From positions 1-21,011 of the forward strand of contig DASRRM010000225.1 in NCBI GenBank assembly GCA_035695715.1: DNA of 21,011 bases, read 5' to 3'. Below the pieces are notes generated by a model, which was given only the letters and a program-made list of their open reading frames with translations, had not been told where the DNA came from and did no database searches. The position numbers and the translations under genes were made by a program. This stretch comes from RYN-428 sp035695715. Its GTDB lineage: Bacteria; Planctomycetota; Phycisphaerae; Tepidisphaerales; Tepidisphaeraceae. How positions within the stretch are numbered: the stretch's first letter is position 1; each line of letters opens with the position of its first letter. This document shows, piece by piece, positions 1 to 6,925 of this stretch.

Positions 1-9
1 AGCTGGTTT

Positions 10-67
10 ACGTAGGGCGGGCACTGCCCGCCGCTAACGTGCTCGGCGGGCAGTGCCCGCCCTACGT
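10..67. repeat. GTAGGG-ended palindromic (REP-like) element, copy 1
   Basis: Bases 10-33 and 44-67 form a perfect 24-bp inverted repeat around a 10-base loop. The outer ends read ACGTAGGG and CCCTACGT. Two other elements in the window (3712-3783 and 10449-10514) have the same GTAGGG...CCCTAC type of ends with different inner stems, so I treat them as one family. Such elements resemble REP sequences moved by RAYT transposases in other bacteria. No transposase gene is in this window, so that link is inference. Confidence 0.8.
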
Positions 68-229
68 GAATTTCATGCGTAGCGGGCGCGGCGCAACCGC
101 ATGATCCGAGCAAGATGCTTCGGAGTATCTCAGCTCACCTCGGCAATGACGGTTGGCCGCTTCATCAACCTGAAAAACGCTCTAAGAAACCGCCGAAGAG
201 TGAAGGTCATTTTCGGGGGCAATCCGGAA

Positions 230-326
230 AAATCGCGAAATCGCAAGCGACTTCCAACGCAATTCGGCAGAACGAGGATTTCATTTCGCCGGGTGGCGCT
301 TGACGTCGCTTGCGATTTCGCGATTT
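230..326. repeat. GCGAAATCGC palindromic element, copy 1
   Basis: Bases 230-251 and 305-326 are perfect 22-bp inverted arms with a 53-base spacer. The arm core is ATCGCGAAATCGCAAGCGAC. A second copy with nearly the same arms but an unrelated spacer lies at 11320-11406. The arms themselves contain nested near-palindromes (TCGCGA, GCGAAATCGC). This is a dispersed non-coding repeat of unknown mobility. Confidence 0.8.
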
Positions 327-395
327 CCCAACTGCCAACACGACGATCGCGTGCCCAGCGCCAACTGCGAGCATCATTCAGAATTTCCTCAAGCG

Positions 396-860
396 TCAAT
401 CCGGTTTATCCGACCCTTCTGTCTCCGAAAATGGAAGTGAGTCCTTGCGATAAACCCGCCAGCGGCCGTAACCGCGAACGGCGATCACCAATCCCACCAG
501 AATCAATCCGTAAGTCACCAGATAAAACGGTAAAAATCCGCTGACCGCTCCCAACACGCTGATGGCAGACAACGCAATTCCAAGCCCGGCAATAAGCAGA
601 CCGACTGCCAGTTGCCGTCTGGCTTCCTGAACGAGCGCTTGGCGTGATTCGGGAGATTCGTGAAAGCGGCGCAGATCCTCGACGGCGGTGGCGACCTGGT
701 GCCGGGCCGCTTGCGCCGACCAGCCCAGGCGCACAAGATCCGCCACGATCGCCTCCGGCTCCTTCCCTTTCATCAGCGCGCGGGGCACCATCGTGGCCGC
801 GTCCTCGGCGGCGAATTTTTGTTCGGGTGTCAGTTCCTCGCCTTCCAACTCGCCTCCCAA
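396..860 (-). CDS. Unknown small membrane protein, two predicted helices
   Basis: The frame encodes about 154 residues. The first ~75 are soluble and charged and include a helical stretch with the pattern KGKEPEAIVADLVRLGWS. Residues about 84-106 and 108-128 are hydrophobic enough to be two membrane helices joined by a very short turn, followed by a basic tail (RGYGRWRVYRK), so the C-terminus probably faces the cytoplasm. No ATG or GTG lies between the upstream in-frame stop near 909-911 and this start. The candidate starts are TTG at 860 or TTG at 848. The latter has GGAGG four bases upstream, the former AAGGA almost abutting it. I do not recognise a named family. The gene is divergent from the transport operon starting at 1213. 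Confidence 0.6.
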   Translation of the reverse strand: MGGELEGEELTPEQKFAAEDAATMVPRALMKGKEPEAIVADLVRLGWSAQAARHQVATAVEDLRRFHESPESRQALVQEARRQLAVGLLIAGLGIALSAISVLGAVSGFLPFYLVTYGLILVGLVIAVRGYGRWRVYRKDSLPFSETEGSDKPD

Positions 861-984
861 TTCCTTCGCGCCTGCTGACCGGTCGCGGTGGTCCTTTGCC
901 GAACGATCTTAAGAGATCGGCAGGGCCGTGACCATATGAATCTGGAATCCGGCAACGCCCGGGGAAAGATCGGAGTAGCAACAT

Positions 985-1013
985 TTGTCCGAACGAGTGC
1001 CAGGCTGTACAAA
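985..1013 (+). promoter_or_regulatory. Candidate sigma70-type promoter of the transport operon
   Basis: TTGTCC (985-990) and TACAAA (1008-1013) are separated by 17 bases. This is a moderate match to the -35/-10 consensus. Transcription starting near 1020 would give a leader of about 190 bases before the DUF3311 start at 1213. Confidence 0.3.
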
Positions 1014-1030
1014 ATGTCCGACGCGCGTTT

Positions 1031-1146
1031 TTGAAGAATCCGGCTCTTCAAGGATTTCTCGATTTCTTGTTTTTGAACAAGATTCCCGCGCCGCATTGGG
1101 CCCGTGTTTTGGTGACGGCCGCAGGCCACGCTGAGGACTACCTCAG
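1031..1146 (+). promoter_or_regulatory. Structured leader with four short hairpins
   Basis: Four perfect stem-loops follow one another: TTGAAGA/TCTTCAA (1031-1037 with 1045-1051), CTTGTT/AACAAG (1066-1071 with 1076-1081), GGCC/GGCC around GCA (1117-1127), and CTGAGG/CCTCAG around ACTA (1131-1146). They lie between the candidate promoter and the transport operon. It matches no riboswitch class I recognise. Short hairpins are common by chance in G+C-rich DNA, so function is speculative. Confidence 0.25.
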
Positions 1147-1212
1147 AACCGGCGCCGCGGTGTGCTGCGATTGTTATCAAGCTGCTTCGAAACGAATTGG
1201 AGACATCTGGCC

Positions 1213-1461
1213 ATGAAATGGATTCTGCTGGTTCTAACCGTCGCCCTGATCGTCGTTCACCAGGATTTCTGGAATTGGAAAGAAACCGAGCCACTCCTGG
1301 GTGGATTTCTTCCGGTCGGCCTGTGGTATCACGCGGCGTATTGCGTGGCCGCCGCCATTTTACTGGCGCTGCTGGTCATTTTCGCATGGCCCAAATACCT
1401 CGAAGACGCCCAGCCCGAAACCCCCGAGGCAAAAGCCGCCGAACTGGGTGAAGGACATTGA
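1213..1461 (+). CDS. DUF3311-type small membrane protein, symporter partner
   Basis: An 82-residue protein. Residues 2-15 form a hydrophobic helix, followed by HQDFWNW (16-22), a G-F-L-P-V-G-L turn (31-37), then a second helix at about 41-59 and an acidic, alanine-rich tail. The H-x-D-x-W-x-W motif followed by a second helix with PxGLxxH is the pattern of the DUF3311 family, whose genes usually sit directly before a sodium:solute symporter, as here. ATG at 1213 is preceded by GGAG ten bases upstream. In-frame ATG at 1162 is less likely because it adds a non-hydrophobic segment before the helix. Its role is unknown; by analogy with YhdT/PanF-type pairs it may be an accessory subunit of the transporter. 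The next gene begins 131 bp downstream. Confidence 0.8.
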   Translation: MKWILLVLTVALIVVHQDFWNWKETEPLLGGFLPVGLWYHAAYCVAAAILLALLVIFAWPKYLEDAQPETPEAKAAELGEGH

Positions 1462-1464
1462 ACA

Positions 1465-1568
1465 AGTGCTGAGTGCTGAATTCCGAGTGCTGGCTAAAAG
1501 CATTACTCGCGAATTCTTCATTCCGCACTTTTCATTCTGAACTCTGCACTCTGCATTCTGCATTCGCA
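1465..1568 (+). repeat. Text-like GAGTGCTGA / CTGCATT repeats
   Basis: The gap between the two transport genes is built of short related words: AGTGCTGA and GAGTGCTGG on the left, and CTCTGCACTCTGCATTCTGC on the right, which read as GCAGAATGCAGAGTGCAGAG on the other strand. The same word family recurs at 16416-16490 before pdhC. The frame of the symporter is open through this block, which gives a spurious 40-residue extension (HSELCTLHSA-type peptides). Confidence 0.7.
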
Positions 1569-1592
1569 ACTCTCCCCTTGGAGCACTTTTCC

Positions 1593-3635
1593 ATGATGCA
1601 ATGGCTTCCGGCAATCGTGATCTTTGTCTACCTGGCCGTGGTGCTGTACATCGGCGTGTTCGCGTTTCGCCGGGGGAAAACCACCGGCGAGGACTTCTTC
1701 CTCGCCAGCCGAAGCATCGGCTCGATCTTCTTTTTCCTCTCCCTCTTCGCCACCAACATGACCGCCTTCGCCATTCTGGGAAGCTCGGGAATGTCATATA
1801 AAATCGGCATCGGCGTGTTCGGCATGATGGCCACCAGCTCCGCTCTGGTCATCCCGCTCACCCTCTTTTTCATCGGCACCCGCCTGTGGGCCGTCGGCAA
1901 GCGCTTTGGCCACGTCACGCAGGTTTCCTTCTTCCGCGACCGCTACGATTGCTCCTTCATCGGCACCATCATCTTCCTGGTGACCGCGGCCATGCTCGTG
2001 CCATATCTCATCATCAGCATCGACGGCGGCGGAACGATCCTTCAATCGCTCACCAACGGCAAGATTTCCTATCCCATCGGCGGAGCGATCGTCGCGCTTA
2101 TCGTCATGGCCACCGTTTTCTTCGGCGGGATGCGCGGGGCGGTTTGGGTGAATGTGCTTCAGACGATTCTGTTTATTGCGTTCGGCATTGTCGCGTTCTG
2201 GTGGATTGACCGGCATATGCCGGGCGGATTCCACGGCACGGTGGATTCGATGGCCAAGAGCAAGCTGAATGCGCCGCTGCCACATTCCACCACGCCGCCA
2301 AGTCCATTTGCAAGGCCGATCACCCTTCTGACGCGCGAGCGCATTCCCTGGCAGGTGTTTCTCAGCTTCATGCTGATTCCGCTGTCATCGATCATGTTTC
2401 CTCACATGTCGATGATGTGCTTCACCGCGAAAAAGGTCACCGCATTCAAGAAGACGGTCGTGCTCTATCCGCTGTGCATCATGGCGATCTGGCTGCCGTG
2501 TGTTTACCTTGGCGCGCTGGGGCAGAACGTGCCGAAAGCTCAAGGGCGGAACAACAGTGTGAAGGAAGAAGTCTCGGCCAAGTCGGAGTTGCTGAAGGTA
2601 TGGCTGGAAACGGGCGGGAAGACCGCCGAGCCGGGCAAGCGCGCCGAGCCTTTTCTGATCGGATTGAACTCGGCACTCAACGAGGCTGACGCCGGCGCAA
2701 GAGCAGTACCGGCCAAACTTGCGAGAAATGATCCGGCGGCCAAGGCCGAGGAAGCGGCGGCGGCGACGCTGTCTATGCAAATCGAGTCGCTTTTGGCGGA
2801 CGTGAGATCTGAAAAGTTTGTCCCCGACGAAAAGCTCGACACGATGGCGAACGCGAGAGCCAAAGAGTCAGTCGCGGACGAAAAATTTACCACGATGTCG
2901 GCGGTAAAACGTTTGAACGCGATGAAGAGCCCAACTGTGCAAGCCGCCTGGAGCAAGGTCGCATCATACAATTCCGATTTCGTGCTGCTGGAAATGCTGA
3001 AGGAATATGTGCCGGAGTTTTTGGCGGGCCTTCTGGCCGCCGGCATTATCTCGGCTGTCATGGGTTCGGATTGCCACCAGATTCTTGGCCTGAGCACGAT
3101 GTTTACCAAGGACATCTTCAACTTTTACGCCGGCCGCAAGGGACTGAGCGACAGGACCGTGGTCAACATGGGGCGCTCATTTATCATTATCATCAACGGC
3201 ATCGCCTATATCATTGCATTGGGCAGGCCGCCTATTTTTGATTTGGCCGTCACGTATGCGTTCTCCGGCTTCGCGGCGCTTGCGCCGATGATGGTGGCCG
3301 CGTTGTTCTGGAAGCGCAGCACCAAATGGGGATTGCTGGCCTGCACGCTATGGGTGGGCGCATGCGTCGCATTCATGGTCTATGGCGAAGGGCTCCATCA
3401 TTACAAACCCGGCCAAGTCATTCTGCACATCGGCTCATTCCATATCCTGTTCATGACCGAAATCGGGAAACTGAGCTTCATCGGATTCAGCATGGTGGCG
3501 CCGATGACAATTGGCTCTATTCTGCTGGTGTGGCTCGTCTCCTTGATTACGCCGCCGCCGTCGCAGGCGACGATTGACCGTTATTTCTCGAAGGGAACAC
3601 GAAACGCAGGAACATTGGCGCCGGGCGCGGTGTGA
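1593..3635 (+). CDS. Sodium:solute symporter (SSS family) with large soluble insertion
   Basis: 680 residues counted from ATG 1593, which has GGAG nine bases upstream. In-frame ATG 1473 is rejected because the extra 40 residues are translated repeat. The protein starts with a membrane helix (5-22) followed by RRGKTTGEDFFLASRSIG, the classical SSS signature, and has about a dozen hydrophobic segments. GLLAAGIISAVMGSDCHQIL (479-498) matches the family's GLxxAGxxAAxMSS helix. Between the helix ending near GALGQN (307-312) and that motif there is an Ala/Lys/Glu-rich, largely hydrophilic insertion (~313-458) that ordinary SSS proteins lack. SSS proteins import sugars, organic acids, amino acids or vitamins with sodium in the inner membrane. 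The substrate cannot be read from sequence. The gene sits with a DUF3311 gene upstream and converges on the Nif3 gene. Confidence 0.93.
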   Translation: MMQWLPAIVIFVYLAVVLYIGVFAFRRGKTTGEDFFLASRSIGSIFFFLSLFATNMTAFAILGSSGMSYKIGIGVFGMMATSSALVIPLTLFFIGTRLWAVGKRFGHVTQVSFFRDRYDCSFIGTIIFLVTAAMLVPYLIISIDGGGTILQSLTNGKISYPIGGAIVALIVMATVFFGGMRGAVWVNVLQTILFIAFGIVAFWWIDRHMPGGFHGTVDSMAKSKLNAPLPHSTTPPSPFARPITLLTRERIPWQVFLSFMLIPLSSIMFPHMSMMCFTAKKVTAFKKTVVLYPLCIMAIWLPCVYLGALGQNVPKAQGRNNSVKEEVSAKSELLKVWLETGGKTAEPGKRAEPFLIGLNSALNEADAGARAVPAKLARNDPAAKAEEAAAATLSMQIESLLADVRSEKFVPDEKLDTMANARAKESVADEKFTTMSAVKRLNAMKSPTVQAAWSKVASYNSDFVLLEMLKEYVPEFLAGLLAAGIISAVMGSDCHQILGLSTMFTKDIFNFYAGRKGLSDRTVVNMGRSFIIIINGIAYIIALGRPPIFDLAVTYAFSGFAALAPMMVAALFWKRSTKWGLLACTLWVGACVAFMVYGEGLHHYKPGQVILHIGSFHILFMTEIGKLSFIGFSMVAPMTIGSILLVWLVSLITPPPSQATIDRYFSKGTRNAGTLAPGAV

Positions 3636-3640
3636 AACGC

Positions 3641-3669
3641 GAATCGCGTTCGGCGGATCGGAGCGATTC
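3641..3669 (+). terminator. Short hairpin after the symporter stop
   Basis: GAATCGC (3641-3647) and GCGATTC (3663-3669) form a perfect 7-bp stem beginning five bases after the symporter stop codon. There is no following T-run, so this is only a weak candidate for a terminator or RNA 3'-end stabiliser. Confidence 0.25.
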
Positions 3670-3705
3670 TGATACGCTTGGCGTTATACACGTTCGACGC
3701 AAGAG

Positions 3706-3788
3706 TTTTTCGTAGGGTGGGCGTACCCGCCCACCATTTCCATGTGCCGCCAAAAACGTGGTGGGCGAGTACGCCCATTCTACAAAAA
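3706..3788. repeat. GTAGGG-ended palindromic (REP-like) element, copy 2
   Basis: Arms 3712-3736 and 3759-3783 are 25-bp inverted repeats with three mismatches, all of which can form G-U pairs in RNA. Flanking TTTTT (3706-3710) and AAAAA (3784-3788) extend the stem. Ends are GTAGGG and TTCTAC. It lies between the convergent symporter and Nif3 genes, where a hairpin could separate the two transcripts. It is not a classical terminator because neither strand has a T-run after the stem. Confidence 0.75.
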
Positions 3789-3881
3789 CCGAACCAAGGG
3801 AGAAATGACCCCGTTCCCAAGCAATCGCGGTTTCACCAAAATGTCTCATTCTCTATTGCAGTTCCAGTTCCGGCCGATCAA

Positions 3882-4973
3882 TTAGTGAATCACAAACGGA
3901 TCCCGATCGGCGGCGCTGAGATGCAGGCGCAGACCTGGCAGGCTCTGTTCAAGCCGATCCTTCAGCCGTTTCAGCGTGATGCGCTCGCTGTTGGAATGAA
4001 GCGTGCAGACCACCGTCAATCCCGCCGCGGCGGCTTTGAGGGCGTCGTGGTGACGCATCTCGCCGGTGATGTAGAGGTCGGCTTTTTGGGCGATGGCGCT
4101 GTCGAGCAGATCGCCGCACGCGCCGGCGCAGACGGCAACGCGTTTGATCGGGCCGGCAGCGGGGCCGGCGACCAGCAGGGAAGGGATTTCCAGGTCCTTC
4201 TTCAGCCGCTCGAATAACGCCGCACACTCAACCGAAGCGGGCAAAGTTCCGATCCGGCCCATGCCGCGGGGCTCGGGGGGAGCGGCCAATTGAAGCAGGT
4301 CGAAGGCAGGTTCCTCGTAGGGATGGGCGGCGCGCAAAGCCGCGACGATTTGTGCGATTCGATTGGCCGGGACAACCGTCTCGATGCGGATTTCGTCGGC
4401 GCGCTCGAGCTTTCCGCTCTCGCCGACGGCGGGGTTGGACCCGGCCTCGCCGAAAAACGTGCCGATGCCGGGCGAGCGGAAGCTGCATTGCGAATAGTTG
4501 CCAATACGTCCAGCGCCGGCGGCAAAGAGTGCGGCGCTGACGGCGTCCACCGCCGATTCCGGCACGAACGTCACCAGCTTCAGTTGCGAAGATTTGGTCT
4601 CAACAATTTTCAACGGCGACCGCTCGACCAGCCCGAGCAGATCGCAAAGGACATCGTTGGTCCCGCCGTCGGCAACGTCCAACGCCGTGTGCGGCGAATA
4701 AATCGCCACGCCGCGACGAATGGCGTCGTAGATCAGGCTCGGTGCCGTGATGCTTTTCAGCGGCTTAAAGATCGGCGGGTGATAAGCAATCACCGCGTCG
4801 CAGCCGAGCTTCTTCCCCTCGTCGGCAACCTCGCGCGTGTAATCGATGGTGAGTAAAACGTTACTGATGGATTGGGAGGGATCGCCGGCGAGAAGCCCGA
4901 CATTATCCCACGACTCGGCATGACGGGTGGGGGCGATGGATTCCATCTGCTCGATAAGCGCTGATAACTGCAT
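3882..4973 (-). CDS. Nif3-like dinuclear metal-binding protein (GTP cyclohydrolase I type 2 homologue)
   Basis: 363 residues with the full Nif3/YqfO architecture: an N-terminal Nif3 half (about 1-125), a central PII-like insert (about 130-235, ending in AAHPYEEPAFDLLQL) and a C-terminal Nif3 half. Visible motifs are ESWDNVGLLAGD (20-31), YHPPIF (64-69), SPHTALDVADGGTND (93-107), TGEMRHHDA (303-311) and LHSNSE (325-330). By alignment with known members H65, D99, H326 and E330 are metal ligands. The first His of the usual HH-P motif is Tyr here, as in eukaryotic NIF3L1. The family forms hexameric toroids with two metals per subunit; its biological role is still unsettled. The next minus-strand gene upstream ends at 5173, 200 bp away, across a 40-bp-arm palindrome. 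Confidence 0.92.
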   Translation of the reverse strand: MQLSALIEQMESIAPTRHAESWDNVGLLAGDPSQSISNVLLTIDYTREVADEGKKLGCDAVIAYHPPIFKPLKSITAPSLIYDAIRRGVAIYSPHTALDVADGGTNDVLCDLLGLVERSPLKIVETKSSQLKLVTFVPESAVDAVSAALFAAGAGRIGNYSQCSFRSPGIGTFFGEAGSNPAVGESGKLERADEIRIETVVPANRIAQIVAALRAAHPYEEPAFDLLQLAAPPEPRGMGRIGTLPASVECAALFERLKKDLEIPSLLVAGPAAGPIKRVAVCAGACGDLLDSAIAQKADLYITGEMRHHDALKAAAAGLTVVCTLHSNSERITLKRLKDRLEQSLPGLRLHLSAADRDPFVIH

Positions 4974-4987
4974 GGATGGATTTTACC

Positions 4988-5126
4988 CTCCAAGCCGGGT
5001 CAAGCGCAGCGCCGGCCCGGATTCGGATGGGAGTTTCGATTCGGGTCCAGGCCGTGTCCATATCCCAACCCGGATACGAGAACGCGTCCGGATCCGGGCC
5101 GGCGCTGCGCTTGACCCGGCTTGGAG
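4988..5126. repeat. 40-bp-arm inverted repeat
   Basis: Bases 4988-5027 and 5087-5126 pair over 40 bp with one mismatch, around a 59-base spacer. The outer ends are CTCCAAGCCGGG and CCCGGCTTGGAG. It fills most of the gap between the sugar isomerase-like gene and the Nif3 gene and starts only 15 bases upstream of the Nif3 start codon. In RNA it would be an extremely stable stem directly before that gene. No other copy is in this window. Confidence 0.85.
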
Positions 5127-5172
5127 AGACTTGCGTAGTCCGAGGGGACAGATGCAGGTTCCACAAACGAGA

Positions 5173-6012
5173 TCAACCACCCCCGGTCGATTGTGTAAGA
5201 GTCTCAATCGCGATCTTCACATCCCCCATCCGATCGTTCCCCGCCTCGCGTTCGATGGCCAGCGGCCCGGTGTACTTGATTTCGTTCAACGCGGAAATAA
5301 ATCGCTTCGCCCCGACGTCTCCCGTGCCGAACGGCACTTCCGCGCCCCATTCCACGCCGGGTCTATTGGATGGCGTGCCGTCTTTTACGTGAACGTGGCG
5401 GATGTGCGGGCCGAGGATTTTGATGGCGGCGATCGGATCTCCCGCGCCATACAGAATCATGTTGGCGGGGTCGAAATTGATGTGCACGTTGGGGCAATTC
5501 AGGTCGTGAAGAAAATGCAAAAGCTCGGCGGCCGGCTCCTGCCCGGTTTCCATCAGAAGATCGACGCCGTGATCGGCAACCGCGCCGGCCAATTCACGAA
5601 TCCGCGATACGATCGGCTGATATCGCGCATCCCCCGGCGGCGGCACGAAGCCGACGTGGGATGTAATCGTGTTCACGCCAAGCTGTTTGGCCAGTTTTGC
5701 CCCTTCGATGGAAAGGCGTTTTCGCAACGGCCATTCGCTGGCGGGCACAAAGCCGCCGGTCTGGCGAATGCGCTCGATGCTGGCGTAGTCTTCGCCGGCG
5801 AATGACATCATGCCGCCGGTAAGCTCGATGCCGGAGGATTGGAGATGAGCCAGTTCGGCGTCGCGTTTGGGGCCATCGAGCGTGACCAGCTTTCCCAGGG
5901 CAAGCTGCATGTGCGCCAGCCCCAGTTGCTGAACCTTGCTGACGAGGTCCGCCATGCCTTTGGGTTGCAATGACCAGCTACAGACGGCGATGGGGTGGGA
6001 ATTAAGCTTCAT
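5173..6012 (-). CDS. Sugar phosphate isomerase/epimerase-like TIM barrel (AP endonuclease 2 superfamily)
   Basis: 279 residues forming a single xylose-isomerase-like TIM barrel. The metal-binding acidic and His residues expected of the fold are visible: E155 in METGQE, D181 in NFDPANM, H206 and H208 in RHVHVKD, and E254 in IEREAG. H119 in TSHVGF is a further conserved position. Members isomerise or epimerise small sugars, inositol derivatives or hydroxypyruvate, and planctomycete-like genomes carry many of them. The substrate is not readable from sequence. No signal peptide is present, so the enzyme should be cytoplasmic. ATG at 6012 lacks a clear Shine-Dalgarno sequence. A composite palindrome (6053-6193) separates it from the upstream Uma2 gene. 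Confidence 0.88.
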   Translation of the reverse strand: MKLNSHPIAVCSWSLQPKGMADLVSKVQQLGLAHMQLALGKLVTLDGPKRDAELAHLQSSGIELTGGMMSFAGEDYASIERIRQTGGFVPASEWPLRKRLSIEGAKLAKQLGVNTITSHVGFVPPPGDARYQPIVSRIRELAGAVADHGVDLLMETGQEPAAELLHFLHDLNCPNVHINFDPANMILYGAGDPIAAIKILGPHIRHVHVKDGTPSNRPGVEWGAEVPFGTGDVGAKRFISALNEIKYTGPLAIEREAGNDRMGDVKIAIETLTQSTGGG

Positions 6013-6052
6013 GAGGAGGAAGATTCCAAAATGGGATACGATCTAAGCTAAG

Positions 6053-6193
6053 AGCTCCTAACAAAATCGCTTGAACGCCAAGACGCCAGGAACGCCAAGT
6101 TCGGAAAGAGGAGAAAATCCATCGAATTTTTTGGCGGCCTTACCTGGAGTCCTTGGCGTCGTGGCGTTTACTTTCGGCATTTTGTTAGGAGCT
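6053..6193. repeat. Composite inverted repeat with GCCAAG array
   Basis: The outer arms AGCTCCTAACAAAAT (6053-6067) and ATTTTGTTAGGAGCT (6179-6193) match perfectly. Inside them AACGCCAAGACGCCAGG (6074-6090) faces its imperfect complement at 6151-6168. The inner GCCAAG words resemble the array at 19197-19281. The element fills most of the gap between the Uma2 gene and the TIM-barrel gene. Confidence 0.75.
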
Positions 6194-6217
6194 TCAGGAA
6201 CGAAGCAGCGTCATTGC

Positions 6218-6904
6218 TTAGCTCCGCACCGCCGGAGGCAAAAGATCGCGGACTAAAACGGTCTTTCCCGGAGCCGGCGGGACGTTGAATGGAACGGATT
6301 GTCCCATCACATAATCATCGCGCCGGCGGTACGCCGGGGCGGAGTCGGGGCCGGATGGATCGGAATAAACTTCAACCCGCGAATCGATCAGGTTGATAAT
6401 CCAATAGACGTCAAAGCGCGCACTGGCATAGACGCGGCTCTTCCAGGCGCGGTCATCCGCCAGGGAACTATTGGATACCTCGATCACCAATGGCACATCA
6501 TCGGCCTCGGGATGGTGGGCGAGATAATCGAATTCGACGCCACGTGTCAGGGCCAGGTCCGGCTCGGGCTGGCTGTCGACGCCAACAACCGCCGACTGCA
6601 CGCGAAAATGCCAGCCGGCCGTTGGCAAAAGCGCCGCCAGCACCCGGTTGGCGTTTGCAAGGCAGGCGTCATGAATGGGGTCGCGCGCCATTTTATGAAC
6701 GATCAAGCCCTCGATTAGTTCATATGCCTCATCACCCGCGAAATACCCCTCATCGATCATGCGTTGATATTCGCGAACCGAAAATCGCCGAAGAAAAACC
6801 GCGCTGCTCAGCCCGTTCGGCAAAATTCGCGGTACCGGACCATTTGCCGGTGCGGGATGCGCTGTACCAACTGGCATTGTCGTGGCGATCGTTGCCATGG
6901 TCAT
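6218..6904 (-). CDS. Uma2 family (DUF820) PD-(D/E)XK nuclease-fold protein
   Basis: 228 residues. After a Pro-rich unstructured N-terminus (1-35) comes the Uma2 domain: FSVREYQRMIDEGYF (41-55), YELIEGLIVHKMA (61-73), PEPDLAL (113-119), LVIEVSNSSLADDRAWKSRV (139-158) and FDVYWIINL (164-172). The PD-(D/E)XK-type residues E65, D116, E142 and K155 all appear intact. The family is hugely expanded in cyanobacteria and planctomycetes; activity and role are mostly unproven. It starts 21 bases after the stop of the NagB-PIG-L gene on the same strand. It could be co-transcribed, but a functional link is not obvious. ATG 6904 has no clear ribosome binding site; in-frame ATG 6898 is an alternative. Confidence 0.9.
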   Translation of the reverse strand: MTMATIATTMPVGTAHPAPANGPVPRILPNGLSSAVFLRRFSVREYQRMIDEGYFAGDEAYELIEGLIVHKMARDPIHDACLANANRVLAALLPTAGWHFRVQSAVVGVDSQPEPDLALTRGVEFDYLAHHPEADDVPLVIEVSNSSLADDRAWKSRVYASARFDVYWIINLIDSRVEVYSDPSGPDSAPAYRRRDDYVMGQSVPFNVPPAPGKTVLVRDLLPPAVRS

Positions 6905-6925
6905 ATCGTAGCAAAGCGCGCCAGT

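Larger units (their letters stand above)
1..395. other. Non-coding stretch with two palindromic repeats
   Basis: No convincing gene is seen here. Short open frames on both strands run straight through the inverted repeats at 10-67 and 230-326 and have no family resemblance. The stretch lies downstream of the minus-strand gene ending at 396. The window edge at base 1 hides what is on the other side. Confidence 0.6.
861..1212. other. Divergent intergenic region with long leader
   Basis: This 352-bp gap separates the minus-strand membrane protein from the plus-strand transport operon. It contains a candidate plus-strand promoter (985-1013) and four short perfect hairpins (1031-1146). No gene is convincing here: short frames in this stretch lack ribosome binding sites and family resemblance. 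Confidence 0.5.

Noticed and set aside
101..544. Open frame of about 147 codons at the left end, plus strand
   Set aside because: It reads through the GCGAAATCGC palindrome and then antisense into the 396-860 gene. The product is Arg/Ser/Pro-rich with no domain.
3706..3788. Rho-independent terminator between convergent genes
   Set aside because: The stem is flanked by TTTTT on the left and AAAAA on the right, so neither strand has a T-run after the stem. It fits a palindromic repeat better.
4927..5805. Plus-strand frame across the 40-bp palindrome and the TIM-barrel gene
   Set aside because: It crosses an inverted repeat and lies opposite a clear minus-strand enzyme with intact metal ligands.
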